DNA from: M3007 sp046160625
Lineage (GTDB): Bacteria > Bacteroidota > Bacteroidia > Chitinophagales > Saprospiraceae
Direction of reading: 5' to 3'
Assembly: GCA_046160625.1 (NCBI GenBank)
Contig: JBJXGZ010000023.1
Coordinates: 14,448 to 78,447, forward strand
Length of the DNA: 64,000 bases
Shown here: in pieces, positions 8,241-15,922 of the stretch
Layout of the letters: each line of letters begins with the position of its first letter
How positions within the stretch are numbered: the stretch's first letter is position 1
Program-made: the position numbers and the translations under genes
The notes under the pieces: model-generated
Told to the model about the DNA's origin: nothing
The model's input: the letters and a program-made list of their open reading frames with translations, nothing else
Database searches by the model: none

Positions 8241-9479
8241 ATGCCCTTTTCAGAAATACTCAGCATGGCTTTCAAGAACATCCGAGCCAACATGTTACGC
8301 TCGGTGCTCACCTTGCTTATCATTGCTTTCGGCATCATGGCATTGGTGGGAATCTTGACAGCCATTGACGCCATTGCGTACTCACTCAGCGACAATCTTT
8401 CAAACCTTGGAGCAAACTCTTTCAGTATCGAGCGGAAGTGGAACGAAGTGAGAAGCAACCGCAGAGGCAAACAGCAAAAACCGGCCGGACCTGTAACTTA
8501 CAAGCAGTCCATTGAGTTTAAAGAACGCTTTGAATTCCCTGCAAAAGTCGCTGTTGGCTGCTATGGAACGGGAAATGCAACCGTAAAATTTGGGGAAGAA
8601 AAAACCAATCCGAATGTTATTTTCAATGGCGCGGACGAAAATTTTATGGATGTGAAAGGGGTGGACATTGCACTTGGGCGCAATTTTTCAAAAATAGAAG
8701 TCGAAGGCGGCGCGCCTGTAGCAGTCATCGGATCAGACATAGTGAAGATGCTTTTTAATGGGAAAAACGAAAAAGCGCTTGATCAAATCATCACCGTGAA
8801 CGCGAATCGTTACCGGGTGGTAGGCGTAATGGCGACCAAAGGTTCTTCCATGAATGAATCTAGCGACCGCAAGGTATACGCCCCACTGGTGAACGTGAAA
8901 GCCCTTTTTGGTGGAGATGACAGGGATTATTTTTTAATGGTGGCAGTACATAGCGCGAACGACATGGACGCGGCCCAGTCTGAAGCCACCGGCCTTTTTC
9001 GCCAAATTCGTGGCCTGCGCCCCGGCGAAGAAGATGATTTCAAACTCTTTGCGAGCGATGGCATTGTAGCCATCCTGAAAGAAAACACCGTGACACTGCG
9101 CCTTGCCGCCGTCGCTATCGGCCTGATGACCCTGCTAGGTGCAGCCATTGGCCTGATGAACATTATGCTGGTAAGTGTGACGGAGCGCACCCGCGAAATC
9201 GGCATTACCAAAGCCCTGGGTGCTACTCGTCGAAGCATCATGCTTCAATTTCTGACCGAGGCCATCACGATTTGCCAAATCGGCGGCTTGGTGGGCATTT
9301 TCCTCGGTATTCTTATCGGCAATATTATGACCCTCATTCTTGGTGGCAACTTCTTAATACCCTGGGCTTGGATGTTGCTTGGTTTCACGCTTTGCATGGT
9401 CGTAGGAATAGTTTCGGGTTTTTATCCCGCCATGAAAGCGGCGCGACTGGATCCTATTGAGTCGTTGCGCTATGAATGA
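8241..9479 (+). CDS. MacB/FtsX-type ABC transporter permease
   Basis: 412-residue inner-membrane subunit. One transmembrane helix lies near residues 20-45 (LRSVLTLLIIAFGIMALVG), followed by a large periplasmic MacB_PCD domain of about 230 residues, then three helices in the C-terminal FtsX domain (about 285-400), including the family pattern ERTREIGITKALGA. Such permeases work with a LolD/MacB-type ATPase in lipoprotein release, peptide export or envelope stress systems. No ATPase gene is adjacent, so the partner must be encoded elsewhere. The following gap is filled by a large imperfect inverted repeat. Confidence 0.92.
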   Translation: MPFSEILSMAFKNIRANMLRSVLTLLIIAFGIMALVGILTAIDAIAYSLSDNLSNLGANSFSIERKWNEVRSNRRGKQQKPAGPVTYKQSIEFKERFEFPAKVAVGCYGTGNATVKFGEEKTNPNVIFNGADENFMDVKGVDIALGRNFSKIEVEGGAPVAVIGSDIVKMLFNGKNEKALDQIITVNANRYRVVGVMATKGSSMNESSDRKVYAPLVNVKALFGGDDRDYFLMVAVHSANDMDAAQSEATGLFRQIRGLRPGEEDDFKLFASDGIVAILKENTVTLRLAAVAIGLMTLLGAAIGLMNIMLVSVTERTREIGITKALGATRRSIMLQFLTEAITICQIGGLVGIFLGILIGNIMTLILGGNFLIPWAWMLLGFTLCMVVGIVSGFYPAMKAARLDPIESLRYE

Positions 9480-9570
9480 TAACGATGAACTATGAACTAT
9501 AAACGATGAACGTTGAGAATGGACCGTTCATCGTTTTAGTTCATCGTTCATCGTTCATAGGTCATCGTTA
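9480..9570. repeat. Imperfect inverted repeat of 'cgatgaac' units
   Basis: The gap between the permease and the kinase is almost wholly made of gatgaac/gttcatc units: 9480-9512 on one side and 9525-9569 in inverse orientation on the other. The transcript could fold into a long hairpin with a bulge of about 13 bases on one arm. No T-run follows. Confidence 0.75.
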
Positions 9571-9577
9571 GAAAAAA

Positions 9578-10603
9578 ATGCTTCAAAAACTTCTCTCTGG
9601 TCGTGGCCGCCTGATTACTCACTTTGCTTCATGGGCTTTGGTGACGCTGGTCACGTTCTACCTGCTTTCGGGCATGCGTCCGCTGGGGGAGGCACTTGGG
9701 CGGACGGTGATGTTTGTCATTTTTCCGATGGTGCTTTTTTACACCAATGCGCGCGTGCTGACCAATCGCTTTTTTGAAGCGCAGAAATATGGGCAGTGGG
9801 CAATTTTAGCCATTGCGCTTTGGTTGGGAATGGCTGCGCTGAGGGTTTGGACGGAATTGGCGATATTTGGAGGAAACATATTAAGCAACCAGGTCAGAAC
9901 GGTGGGTGATGGTACGCAAATGTTTCTCGTGACGGCATTGATCTATTTTGCTTTGATGATTTTCAGCGGTTTGTACCAATTGTTGGAAAATCGCCGCGAA
10001 TTGGAAGAACGCCACGCTGAAGCGCAATTGAATTACCTGAAAGCCCAAATTAACCCCCATTTTCTTTTCAACACGCTGAACAATATCTACGCCGCAGCCA
10101 CGCTTCAGCACCCGAAGACTGCCCAAATGGTGCTTCGTCTCAGCCATCTGCTGCGCTACGTCACCTACGACGGTCAACACAATCAAGTGCCCCTGTCGAA
10201 AGAAATTGAGCAAATACGGGCCTACATCGAACTATTCCAGTTGAAGGCCGAAAGCCCTTTGCCAATTACGCTGGAGATAGAAGGCGATACCGCGAATCGC
10301 CAGATTGAGCCTTTGCTGTTGCTGCCTTTTGTTGAAAATGCGCTGAAACATGGAGATTTGGAGACAAATCCCGATGGTTTTCTGCACATTTTGCTGCGCA
10401 ACGAGTCTAAGGAATTCACGTTTTTGATAAAAAACTCTTTTGACCCTGACAATCAACAAAAGGACGAACTGGGTGGAGTGGGATTGGAAAATATCCGGCA
10501 AAGACTGGAACTGAATCATCGAGGTCGGCACATATTTGAAACCAAGGCTGAATCAAATGCTTTTTCTGCAAAATTGATCCTCTCTAATGACGCAATGACC
10601 TAA
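9578..10603 (+). CDS. LytS/YehU-type sensor histidine kinase
   Basis: 341-residue membrane kinase of the His_kinase (LytS) class. About four transmembrane helices fill residues 15-135, without an obvious extracellular sensor domain. The phosphoacceptor motif QINPHFLFNTLNNIY places H161, and a HATPase_c region follows (LLPFVENALKHG, GGVGLENIRQRL). It is followed after 31 bp by a LytTR response regulator, its evident partner. The final codons (SNDAMT and stop) lie inside an array of 'taatgacg' repeats that continues into the gap, so the C-terminus has apparently been extended or replaced by repeat DNA. Confidence 0.93.
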   Translation: MLQKLLSGRGRLITHFASWALVTLVTFYLLSGMRPLGEALGRTVMFVIFPMVLFYTNARVLTNRFFEAQKYGQWAILAIALWLGMAALRVWTELAIFGGNILSNQVRTVGDGTQMFLVTALIYFALMIFSGLYQLLENRRELEERHAEAQLNYLKAQINPHFLFNTLNNIYAAATLQHPKTAQMVLRLSHLLRYVTYDGQHNQVPLSKEIEQIRAYIELFQLKAESPLPITLEIEGDTANRQIEPLLLLPFVENALKHGDLETNPDGFLHILLRNESKEFTFLIKNSFDPDNQQKDELGGVGLENIRQRLELNHRGRHIFETKAESNAFSAKLILSNDAMT

Positions 10604-10630
10604 TGACGTGTAATGACGCAAAGACCTAAG
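10585..10630. repeat. 'taatgacg' octamer array across the kinase stop codon
   Basis: About five degenerate 8-base units (taatgacg, caatgacc, taatgacg, taatgacg, caaagacc) span the last codons of the kinase gene, its stop at 10601-10603 and most of the 31-bp gap before the response regulator. Confidence 0.7.
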
Positions 10631-10634
10631 CTCT

Positions 10635-11339
10635 ATGACAAACAACTTCCGCTGCCTACTCGTAGATGACGAGCATCTTGCCCTTGCCCTGCTCGAAAAG
10701 TTCGTGGCGGACACGCCCGGCCTCGAAGTTGTTGCCGCCTGCAAAAGCCCCGTTCGCGCCATCGAACTGCTTCAAAGCGAGCCGATTGACCTGCTTTTTC
10801 TGGATATTCAGATGCCCATTTTGAGTGGTTTGAATCTGCTGAAATCCGTGTCGCGCAAACCAGTCACCATTTTTACTACCGCTTATCCACAACACGCCAT
10901 TGATGCATTCGACCTCGATGCGGTGGATTATCTGCTGAAGCCATTCTCTTTCGAGCGATTCAGTCATGCCGTAGAAAAAGCTTTTGTCCTGCTTCGGCAG
11001 CGTGCCGACAATGCCGCTTCCAAACCCGACGGTTACCTCACCGTAAAAGCCGACAGGCAGTGGGTCAAAATCCCCATTGCAGACATTCGTTACATCGAAG
11101 GATGGAAGGAATATGTCAAGATTTTTGTTGAAAACGAGAAGGTTGTGACGCTCGAAAGCCTGAACAACCTGGAAGCCACTTTACCTGCCGAGCATTTTTT
11201 GCGGGTACACAAATCCTTTATTGTGGCAAAAAACCGGGTGCAAAAAATGGATGGGGAGGCGCTGATTTTGATAGGTAATGCGCGTATTCCGGTGGCGCGG
11301 GCGAGGAAGAAGGAAGTGGTGGATGTTTTGTTCAAATAG
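10635..11339 (+). CDS. LytTR-family response regulator
   Basis: 234 residues. The receiver domain occupies residues 1-120 with acidic D11/D12, phosphoacceptor D57 (LLFLDIQMP) and K102 (YLLKPF). A LytTR DNA-binding domain covers about residues 135-234 (VKADRQWVKIPIADIRYIEG ... FLRVHKSFIVAKNRV ... IPVARARKKEV). It forms a two-component system with the preceding kinase. Targets are unknown; the ABC permease upstream is a plausible one by position only. Confidence 0.94.
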   Translation: MTNNFRCLLVDDEHLALALLEKFVADTPGLEVVAACKSPVRAIELLQSEPIDLLFLDIQMPILSGLNLLKSVSRKPVTIFTTAYPQHAIDAFDLDAVDYLLKPFSFERFSHAVEKAFVLLRQRADNAASKPDGYLTVKADRQWVKIPIADIRYIEGWKEYVKIFVENEKVVTLESLNNLEATLPAEHFLRVHKSFIVAKNRVQKMDGEALILIGNARIPVARARKKEVVDVLFK

Positions 11340-11783
11340 GGGAATCGTGAGAATCATGGGTAAGCACTGACTTTTAGGTGTGGATAAGCTCGACAGTACA
11401 AGGGTTGGTATTCACAAAAAGCCGACCTGCCTTTGTAGAAAAAACGCAACGCGTGACAAGCGGAATCAGCAAATCAATCAGGATTTCATTAGGAGACAAA
11501 TTGCTTGCTCAATTCCTGGAGGAGTTGGCAGACTTTGCGGTGTCCATTGAAAAATCGCGGTACGTCCTCCACCTGGAAAAAGACTTCGATGGCATGAACA
11601 GCGAACCACCCTCCGCCCGCTCCGGCAAAGCTGCTCGGTTGATTTGCAGGGTACTTTGCGTCGAGAGCCGCCCCAATCGCTTCCTCCAGACGCGCTTCGT
11701 CGTGGGCCAGAGCAGGGCTTACAGATCAAAAGGGGGCAATCATCGAGACAGCCAAAATTTCTGTCTTACACTGAATCTTCGAC
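11340..11783. other. 444-bp region without an intact gene
   Basis: An open frame runs on the + strand (11378-11794), but it crosses a decayed fragment of another gene (11608-11729) read antisense, so it is not accepted as a gene. On the minus strand 11465-11600 can be read as a 40-residue stretch (HAIEVFFQVEDVPRFFNGH and onward to a stop near 11500) that may be the remains of a second protein. Nothing here can be identified beyond the fragment listed separately. Confidence 0.5.
11608..11729 (-). pseudogene. Fragment of a paralogue of the SprA-like outer-membrane gene
   Basis: About 120 bp on the minus strand align base for base with 16645-16765 inside the large outer-membrane gene at 15923-19735 (its residues about 990-1028). 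The fragment reads LLWPTTKRVWRKRLGRLSTQ then STLQINR against LLWTTAKRGWRKRLGRLSTQ then STLQINR in the intact gene. Two bases are missing after the codons for INR, which shifts the frame; in the shifted frame SFAGAGG then continues as in the intact gene. The many third-position differences suggest an older paralogue rather than a fresh copy. Similarity ends abruptly on both sides. Confidence 0.8.
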
Positions 11784-14700
11784 TCAATCAATAAGCATAA
11801 TAATTTTATCCGTTGCCTGGCCCTCAATCCATATCCGCGTTAAATATATTCCTGTAGGAGATTCTGTTAAATCAATCGTTATCCCATCGTTGAAGGCATT
11901 AAAAGTATCCGAATAAATCTGTTCACCGATGGAATTAAAAATCTCAACCAAAACATTCGTTTTTAGGGTTAATTGGTTCAATAACTGCACCGTAAATATC
12001 CCTGAAGATGGATTTGGAAATAGGGTTAAATCTCTGGAATTTATATTCACTGAAGGAATAGCTGAAGTAAAACAAGGAATCACAAACTCCTTTCCGGGAG
12101 ATCCTTCCGGGCAGCCATCTTCCCAATTATTACCATCGCATAGATTTCCATTTTCATCAATTATTTCGAGTGTAAATCCGTTTCCATTAGCGCCTTGCGG
12201 CCAAGGTGATGCCTGATCATATACCATGGATTGATACAACCTACCGGAACTATTAAATAAGCGTATGGCTTCTCCAGCATTATTTAAGTCAAAACCTAAT
12301 GGGCCGTTATAATTATTTACCAAGGGAAAGCGATTGCTGAAAAGGGCTGTATCAGCGACCAATACGATGCGTCCCAATCCTGGAAGTACGGTATTCAGCG
12401 GGATATCGAAGTTGTGATTATCGTCACTATCGCGAAATTTCCACCCCGAAATATCCACAGGTGAATCAGAGACATTTAATAATTCCACCCAATCTCCAGC
12501 ATCAGTGGTAATAGCCGATTGGTAATTTATTTCACTGAAGATAATTTGTTCAGCACAAGGCATAAATGATCTGCCTGGCGAACCACCCACACAGCCAGCA
12601 AACCAACTTGAATACAACGCTGGATTCAAAGTATCATTAAGGAGTTCGAGGGTTCGTCCATAGCCATCCGCAGCAATAGGCCAAGGCGATGAATCCCAAT
12701 AACGCATGCTCACAACAGGTAAATTGTTGTGATCTAATAAAGTTAAAGCCTCGCCTGAATTGCTGAATCCGAAGCCTATAGGCCCATAGGCAGCCACCAA
12801 TGGAAATTGTGTGTGAAATAGTGTTGTGTCTTCTGCTAATAAAAGGTATGCTCCTGGCTGTAGGATAGTGCCCGTGGGGAAAATATAATTATTGGAAATA
12901 GTGCTATCCGTAAACCTCCAATGAGATAGATTCAGCGATGCATTTCCGTAATTGTGGAACTCAATCCAGTCGCCTGAGTTGCGGGTGTTGTCGGGATTGT
13001 AGTTTACTTCCGAAATAGCAATTTCCCCAAAAACATCAGTTGTGTTAAAAACTGCCTTAAATAAAGTGCTTGAGCTAATATTCAGATTAATAGAAATATT
13101 CGTATCAATGCTGCTCAGCATTGCATTGGTATCCCAATACGCAAACTCGAAACCAGGATTGGGGATAGCCGTAATTTCAACCGGATTTCCATCAAAATAT
13201 ACGCCTGTCCAGGGCAATGATTGAGGAATGATGGTGCTAATTTTAATTTTTCCAGCACCTGCTGGAAAAACATCCAGCGTAACCTCCACTTGCGAGCTGA
13301 GTGAAAACTTATCTTGAATATGATTTCTTACCAGTTCGGTTCTGACAGCTAGTTCGGATAAGAATACTTGGTGATTGTCCACAAAAAAATCCATTTGACC
13401 ACTAATGTTGTTTGGATCACCCCAGCGTAAATATTCCTTAGGCATTTCAATCGCCGTTTCATTAAACATTTTGTTTGCCACTCCCGAAAGCCTGGAAAAT
13501 TGATAGGAAGTATTCATTAAATCGGCATAACGATTAATGAAATAATTTTTAAAACGAGGGTTTTGAACTCCCTTTAAAAAGATATTGATAAATGGATTAG
13601 CAGGGTCAGCGCCTAAAACATAATTAATGTGGTTATCGTAAGCGGATGAAAACCCAAATGGATTCATGCCTCCCTCTAAATCAATCAAACAAAAACGCCA
13701 GCGAAAATCGCTTGTATTCGAACGATAAATTTTAATGTTATTTTGGGGCCAATCAACATTCCCCGACCAGGTTTCTGCAATGATATAGTCATTGTAATAT
13801 TTCATATCAAAATATTGATCGGCATCGTCCCAGAAACTGCTATCAACGGGGTTCAAATTATTAAAGGCATTATAATCGGTGAAAAAATTATCAAGAGAAC
13901 CTTCCAGCGCCCGCAGGGCACTTCCTTTCCAATAGCTCAGCGATAATATGTCCAGTGAATCGGGGTCTGCAGCTTCTAATTCTTCGAAGTATTCTGCATC
14001 AAATTTCTCTCGCAATTCATACAAGCCAAAATAAACGCCATTAATATAAACGGTTATAGGTCGCCAGGCCGAATAGTAATTATTGGTCTCGGCAGCCATT
14101 CCTTCTAAATGAGCAGCATCTTTGTACGGAAGAGTTAAGTAATAATTACTTCCATTGCGCAAATAGATGTTGCTGAATTTAGTGCGTGATGACCGATTGG
14201 GAATCAATGGATAATTAATAGGGCCGTCGCCTAAAACGGGATCGCCAAGCTCAACCCTAAAAGAATGTTGTGGATGGGAGCGACTTCCTCCAGCCCCACC
14301 ATCAATTTGAATACCAGCATTTTGAGAAAAAATTAATTGTTGAGCAGTATCAAAATACTCCACATAAGCTGCCTTTTCCCAATCAAATTGCCAATTCTCA
14401 AAGATACCCGTCGGGCCGAATAAATTTTGTTGCGCTGTAACAACGGAAAGCACCGGGGTGGCATGATTAATTCCCAATAAATAGCTTGCAACAGCAGCTT
14501 TGCTAGGCAATACAGTTGTAGAAAAAGCTTTGGTTTTAAGCACACTCGAATAAAAAATCTGAATTGGATTTCCGGAATAAAGCGTAGAATTTGAGTCAGG
14601 GTCGTCACCATTCAAAGTATATCTAATTTCGCTTCCGCTTCCGTTTGGATTTGAAATGCTGACAAAGAATGAAGTATTGTATAGCCCTGACGGTACAGTA

Positions 14701-15773
14701 ATTTCGGGAGGCAATAGGTATGAATAAAATGGTGGAGCTAAATTATTCGTACTGGAAGGCGAAGCATCAAGAAATAAAGAAACATTAATCGAGGCATCCG
14801 GCGATAAACCTACACTATGATCAAGTTGTTCGCAACTAACAAGCAGGGAGCTCAATACTTGTTGCGCTGGAGAATATAAATAAATGGTTTCTCCAGCTGT
14901 TGCAATCTTAAAGTTTGTATGTAAATATTTGTTTGGATTTACTGGTTCAAAGCTCGCACTTACAGCGTCGTAAGAAACCAACCTCATTGCGCAATCGATA
15001 TAATCATAAAAGGTATTTGGGTCTGTGGACACAACATCCAAAGCAAAGCTATCAATATTACCTGCTGTTAATCCTGCTGCAATAAGCTCAGCTGCAGGTA
15101 TTATCATTTGATTTCTAGCTGACCAATACCAGTTTCCATAGGGTGCGGGATAGTCATAAGGCGAGTTTTGTACCATGCTGTCGCCAATGACTACATCATT
15201 TAATCTGATGTTTGGCCTCAAAGCAGCACGATTTCCATAGGACGCTACGCAGACATAGGGACTACCGTCCACACCCGCAAAAATTGTGGAGTTATAAGGC
15301 GTTTTACTTTGATTAAAAACAGAGTTAGTTGTATAGCCTATTGAGCTGTAAGAACAAGTGTTAATCAATAAGGATGAAATGCCGTCCCAATAAAATGGTG
15401 TCGATAAAGCATGATTATTCCAACCAACAAAAGGATTGTAATTTATTGCACTAAAAACATTAATAAATCCGGAAATAGGCTTTCTGTCCTTGCCGCTACA
15501 AAAAATGGTTTGGTATTCTCCCGGGTGTAGAGCAACATTTGGGAAAGCCCATTTGCCAGGATTGGCAGGGTCATCACTCAAGGTGTAATCCAGGAGCTGA
15601 ACCGTATCCGTTCCAGCATTGTATAGTTCAATCCAATCAGGGAATTCGCCATCCTCATCAGAAAAGGATGAATAATTTTTGTTTGAGCCTTCATTGATGA
15701 AAATCTGGCCAATAGCCACCTGATGCGAACAAAAAATTAATAAAAAGCCCAGTGTAATGCGCGAAAACCTCAT
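11784..15773 (-). CDS. Large secreted CotH / lamin-tail-domain protein with T9SS sorting signal
   Basis: 1329 residues. A signal peptide ends about residue 22 (HQVAIGQ). In order: a lamin-tail domain (about 25-100, IFINEGSNKNY ... FPDWIELYN), a chitobiase/beta-hexosaminidase C-terminal-like domain (about 360-440, IRYTLNGDDPDS), a CotH kinase-like domain (about 500-800, with YINGVYFGLYELREKFDAEY), two more lamin-tail domains (about 965-1090 and 1105-1220, each with GDWIEFHN/GDWVELLN), and a C-terminal T9SS sorting domain (about 1245-1329, LFPNPSSGIFTVQLLN ... TGIYLTRIW). CotH proteins phosphorylate spore-coat or surface proteins, but the catalytic residues were not verified here. The gene is distinctly AT-rich compared with its neighbours, suggesting a different origin. 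Confidence 0.9.
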   Translation of the reverse strand: MRFSRITLGFLLIFCSHQVAIGQIFINEGSNKNYSSFSDEDGEFPDWIELYNAGTDTVQLLDYTLSDDPANPGKWAFPNVALHPGEYQTIFCSGKDRKPISGFINVFSAINYNPFVGWNNHALSTPFYWDGISSLLINTCSYSSIGYTTNSVFNQSKTPYNSTIFAGVDGSPYVCVASYGNRAALRPNIRLNDVVIGDSMVQNSPYDYPAPYGNWYWSARNQMIIPAAELIAAGLTAGNIDSFALDVVSTDPNTFYDYIDCAMRLVSYDAVSASFEPVNPNKYLHTNFKIATAGETIYLYSPAQQVLSSLLVSCEQLDHSVGLSPDASINVSLFLDASPSSTNNLAPPFYSYLLPPEITVPSGLYNTSFFVSISNPNGSGSEIRYTLNGDDPDSNSTLYSGNPIQIFYSSVLKTKAFSTTVLPSKAAVASYLLGINHATPVLSVVTAQQNLFGPTGIFENWQFDWEKAAYVEYFDTAQQLIFSQNAGIQIDGGAGGSRSHPQHSFRVELGDPVLGDGPINYPLIPNRSSRTKFSNIYLRNGSNYYLTLPYKDAAHLEGMAAETNNYYSAWRPITVYINGVYFGLYELREKFDAEYFEELEAADPDSLDILSLSYWKGSALRALEGSLDNFFTDYNAFNNLNPVDSSFWDDADQYFDMKYYNDYIIAETWSGNVDWPQNNIKIYRSNTSDFRWRFCLIDLEGGMNPFGFSSAYDNHINYVLGADPANPFINIFLKGVQNPRFKNYFINRYADLMNTSYQFSRLSGVANKMFNETAIEMPKEYLRWGDPNNISGQMDFFVDNHQVFLSELAVRTELVRNHIQDKFSLSSQVEVTLDVFPAGAGKIKISTIIPQSLPWTGVYFDGNPVEITAIPNPGFEFAYWDTNAMLSSIDTNISINLNISSSTLFKAVFNTTDVFGEIAISEVNYNPDNTRNSGDWIEFHNYGNASLNLSHWRFTDSTISNNYIFPTGTILQPGAYLLLAEDTTLFHTQFPLVAAYGPIGFGFSNSGEALTLLDHNNLPVVSMRYWDSSPWPIAADGYGRTLELLNDTLNPALYSSWFAGCVGGSPGRSFMPCAEQIIFSEINYQSAITTDAGDWVELLNVSDSPVDISGWKFRDSDDNHNFDIPLNTVLPGLGRIVLVADTALFSNRFPLVNNYNGPLGFDLNNAGEAIRLFNSSGRLYQSMVYDQASPWPQGANGNGFTLEIIDENGNLCDGNNWEDGCPEGSPGKEFVIPCFTSAIPSVNINSRDLTLFPNPSSGIFTVQLLNQLTLKTNVLVEIFNSIGEQIYSDTFNAFNDGITIDLTESPTGIYLTRIWIEGQATDKIIMLID

Positions 15774-15789
15774 GAAATAGCGGGATTAA

Positions 15790-15834
15790 CGAGCGTGTTC
15801 AAAAAGGTGGGGCACACCTTTTCGAACACGCTCG
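15790..15834. repeat. Inverted repeat between the CotH and SprA-like genes
   Basis: cgagcgtgttc-aaaaaggtg and cacctttt-cgaacacgctcg pair over about 19 of 20 positions around a short loop. It sits 16 bp upstream of the CotH start and 89 bp downstream of the SprA-like gene's stop, so it may end the latter's transcript. No clear T-run. Confidence 0.75.
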
Positions 15835-15922
15835 AATTAATTGACTTGTGAATTTAAAGCACAAGAGTATTGAGTTTGAAGGACTGTTCAGAGATTAATT
15901 ATGCCCTTTTAAGACTAATCTC

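Noticed and set aside
11378..11794. 138-residue + strand frame
   Set aside because: It runs antisense across the decayed SprA-like fragment and overlaps the 3' end of the CotH gene; no family pattern.
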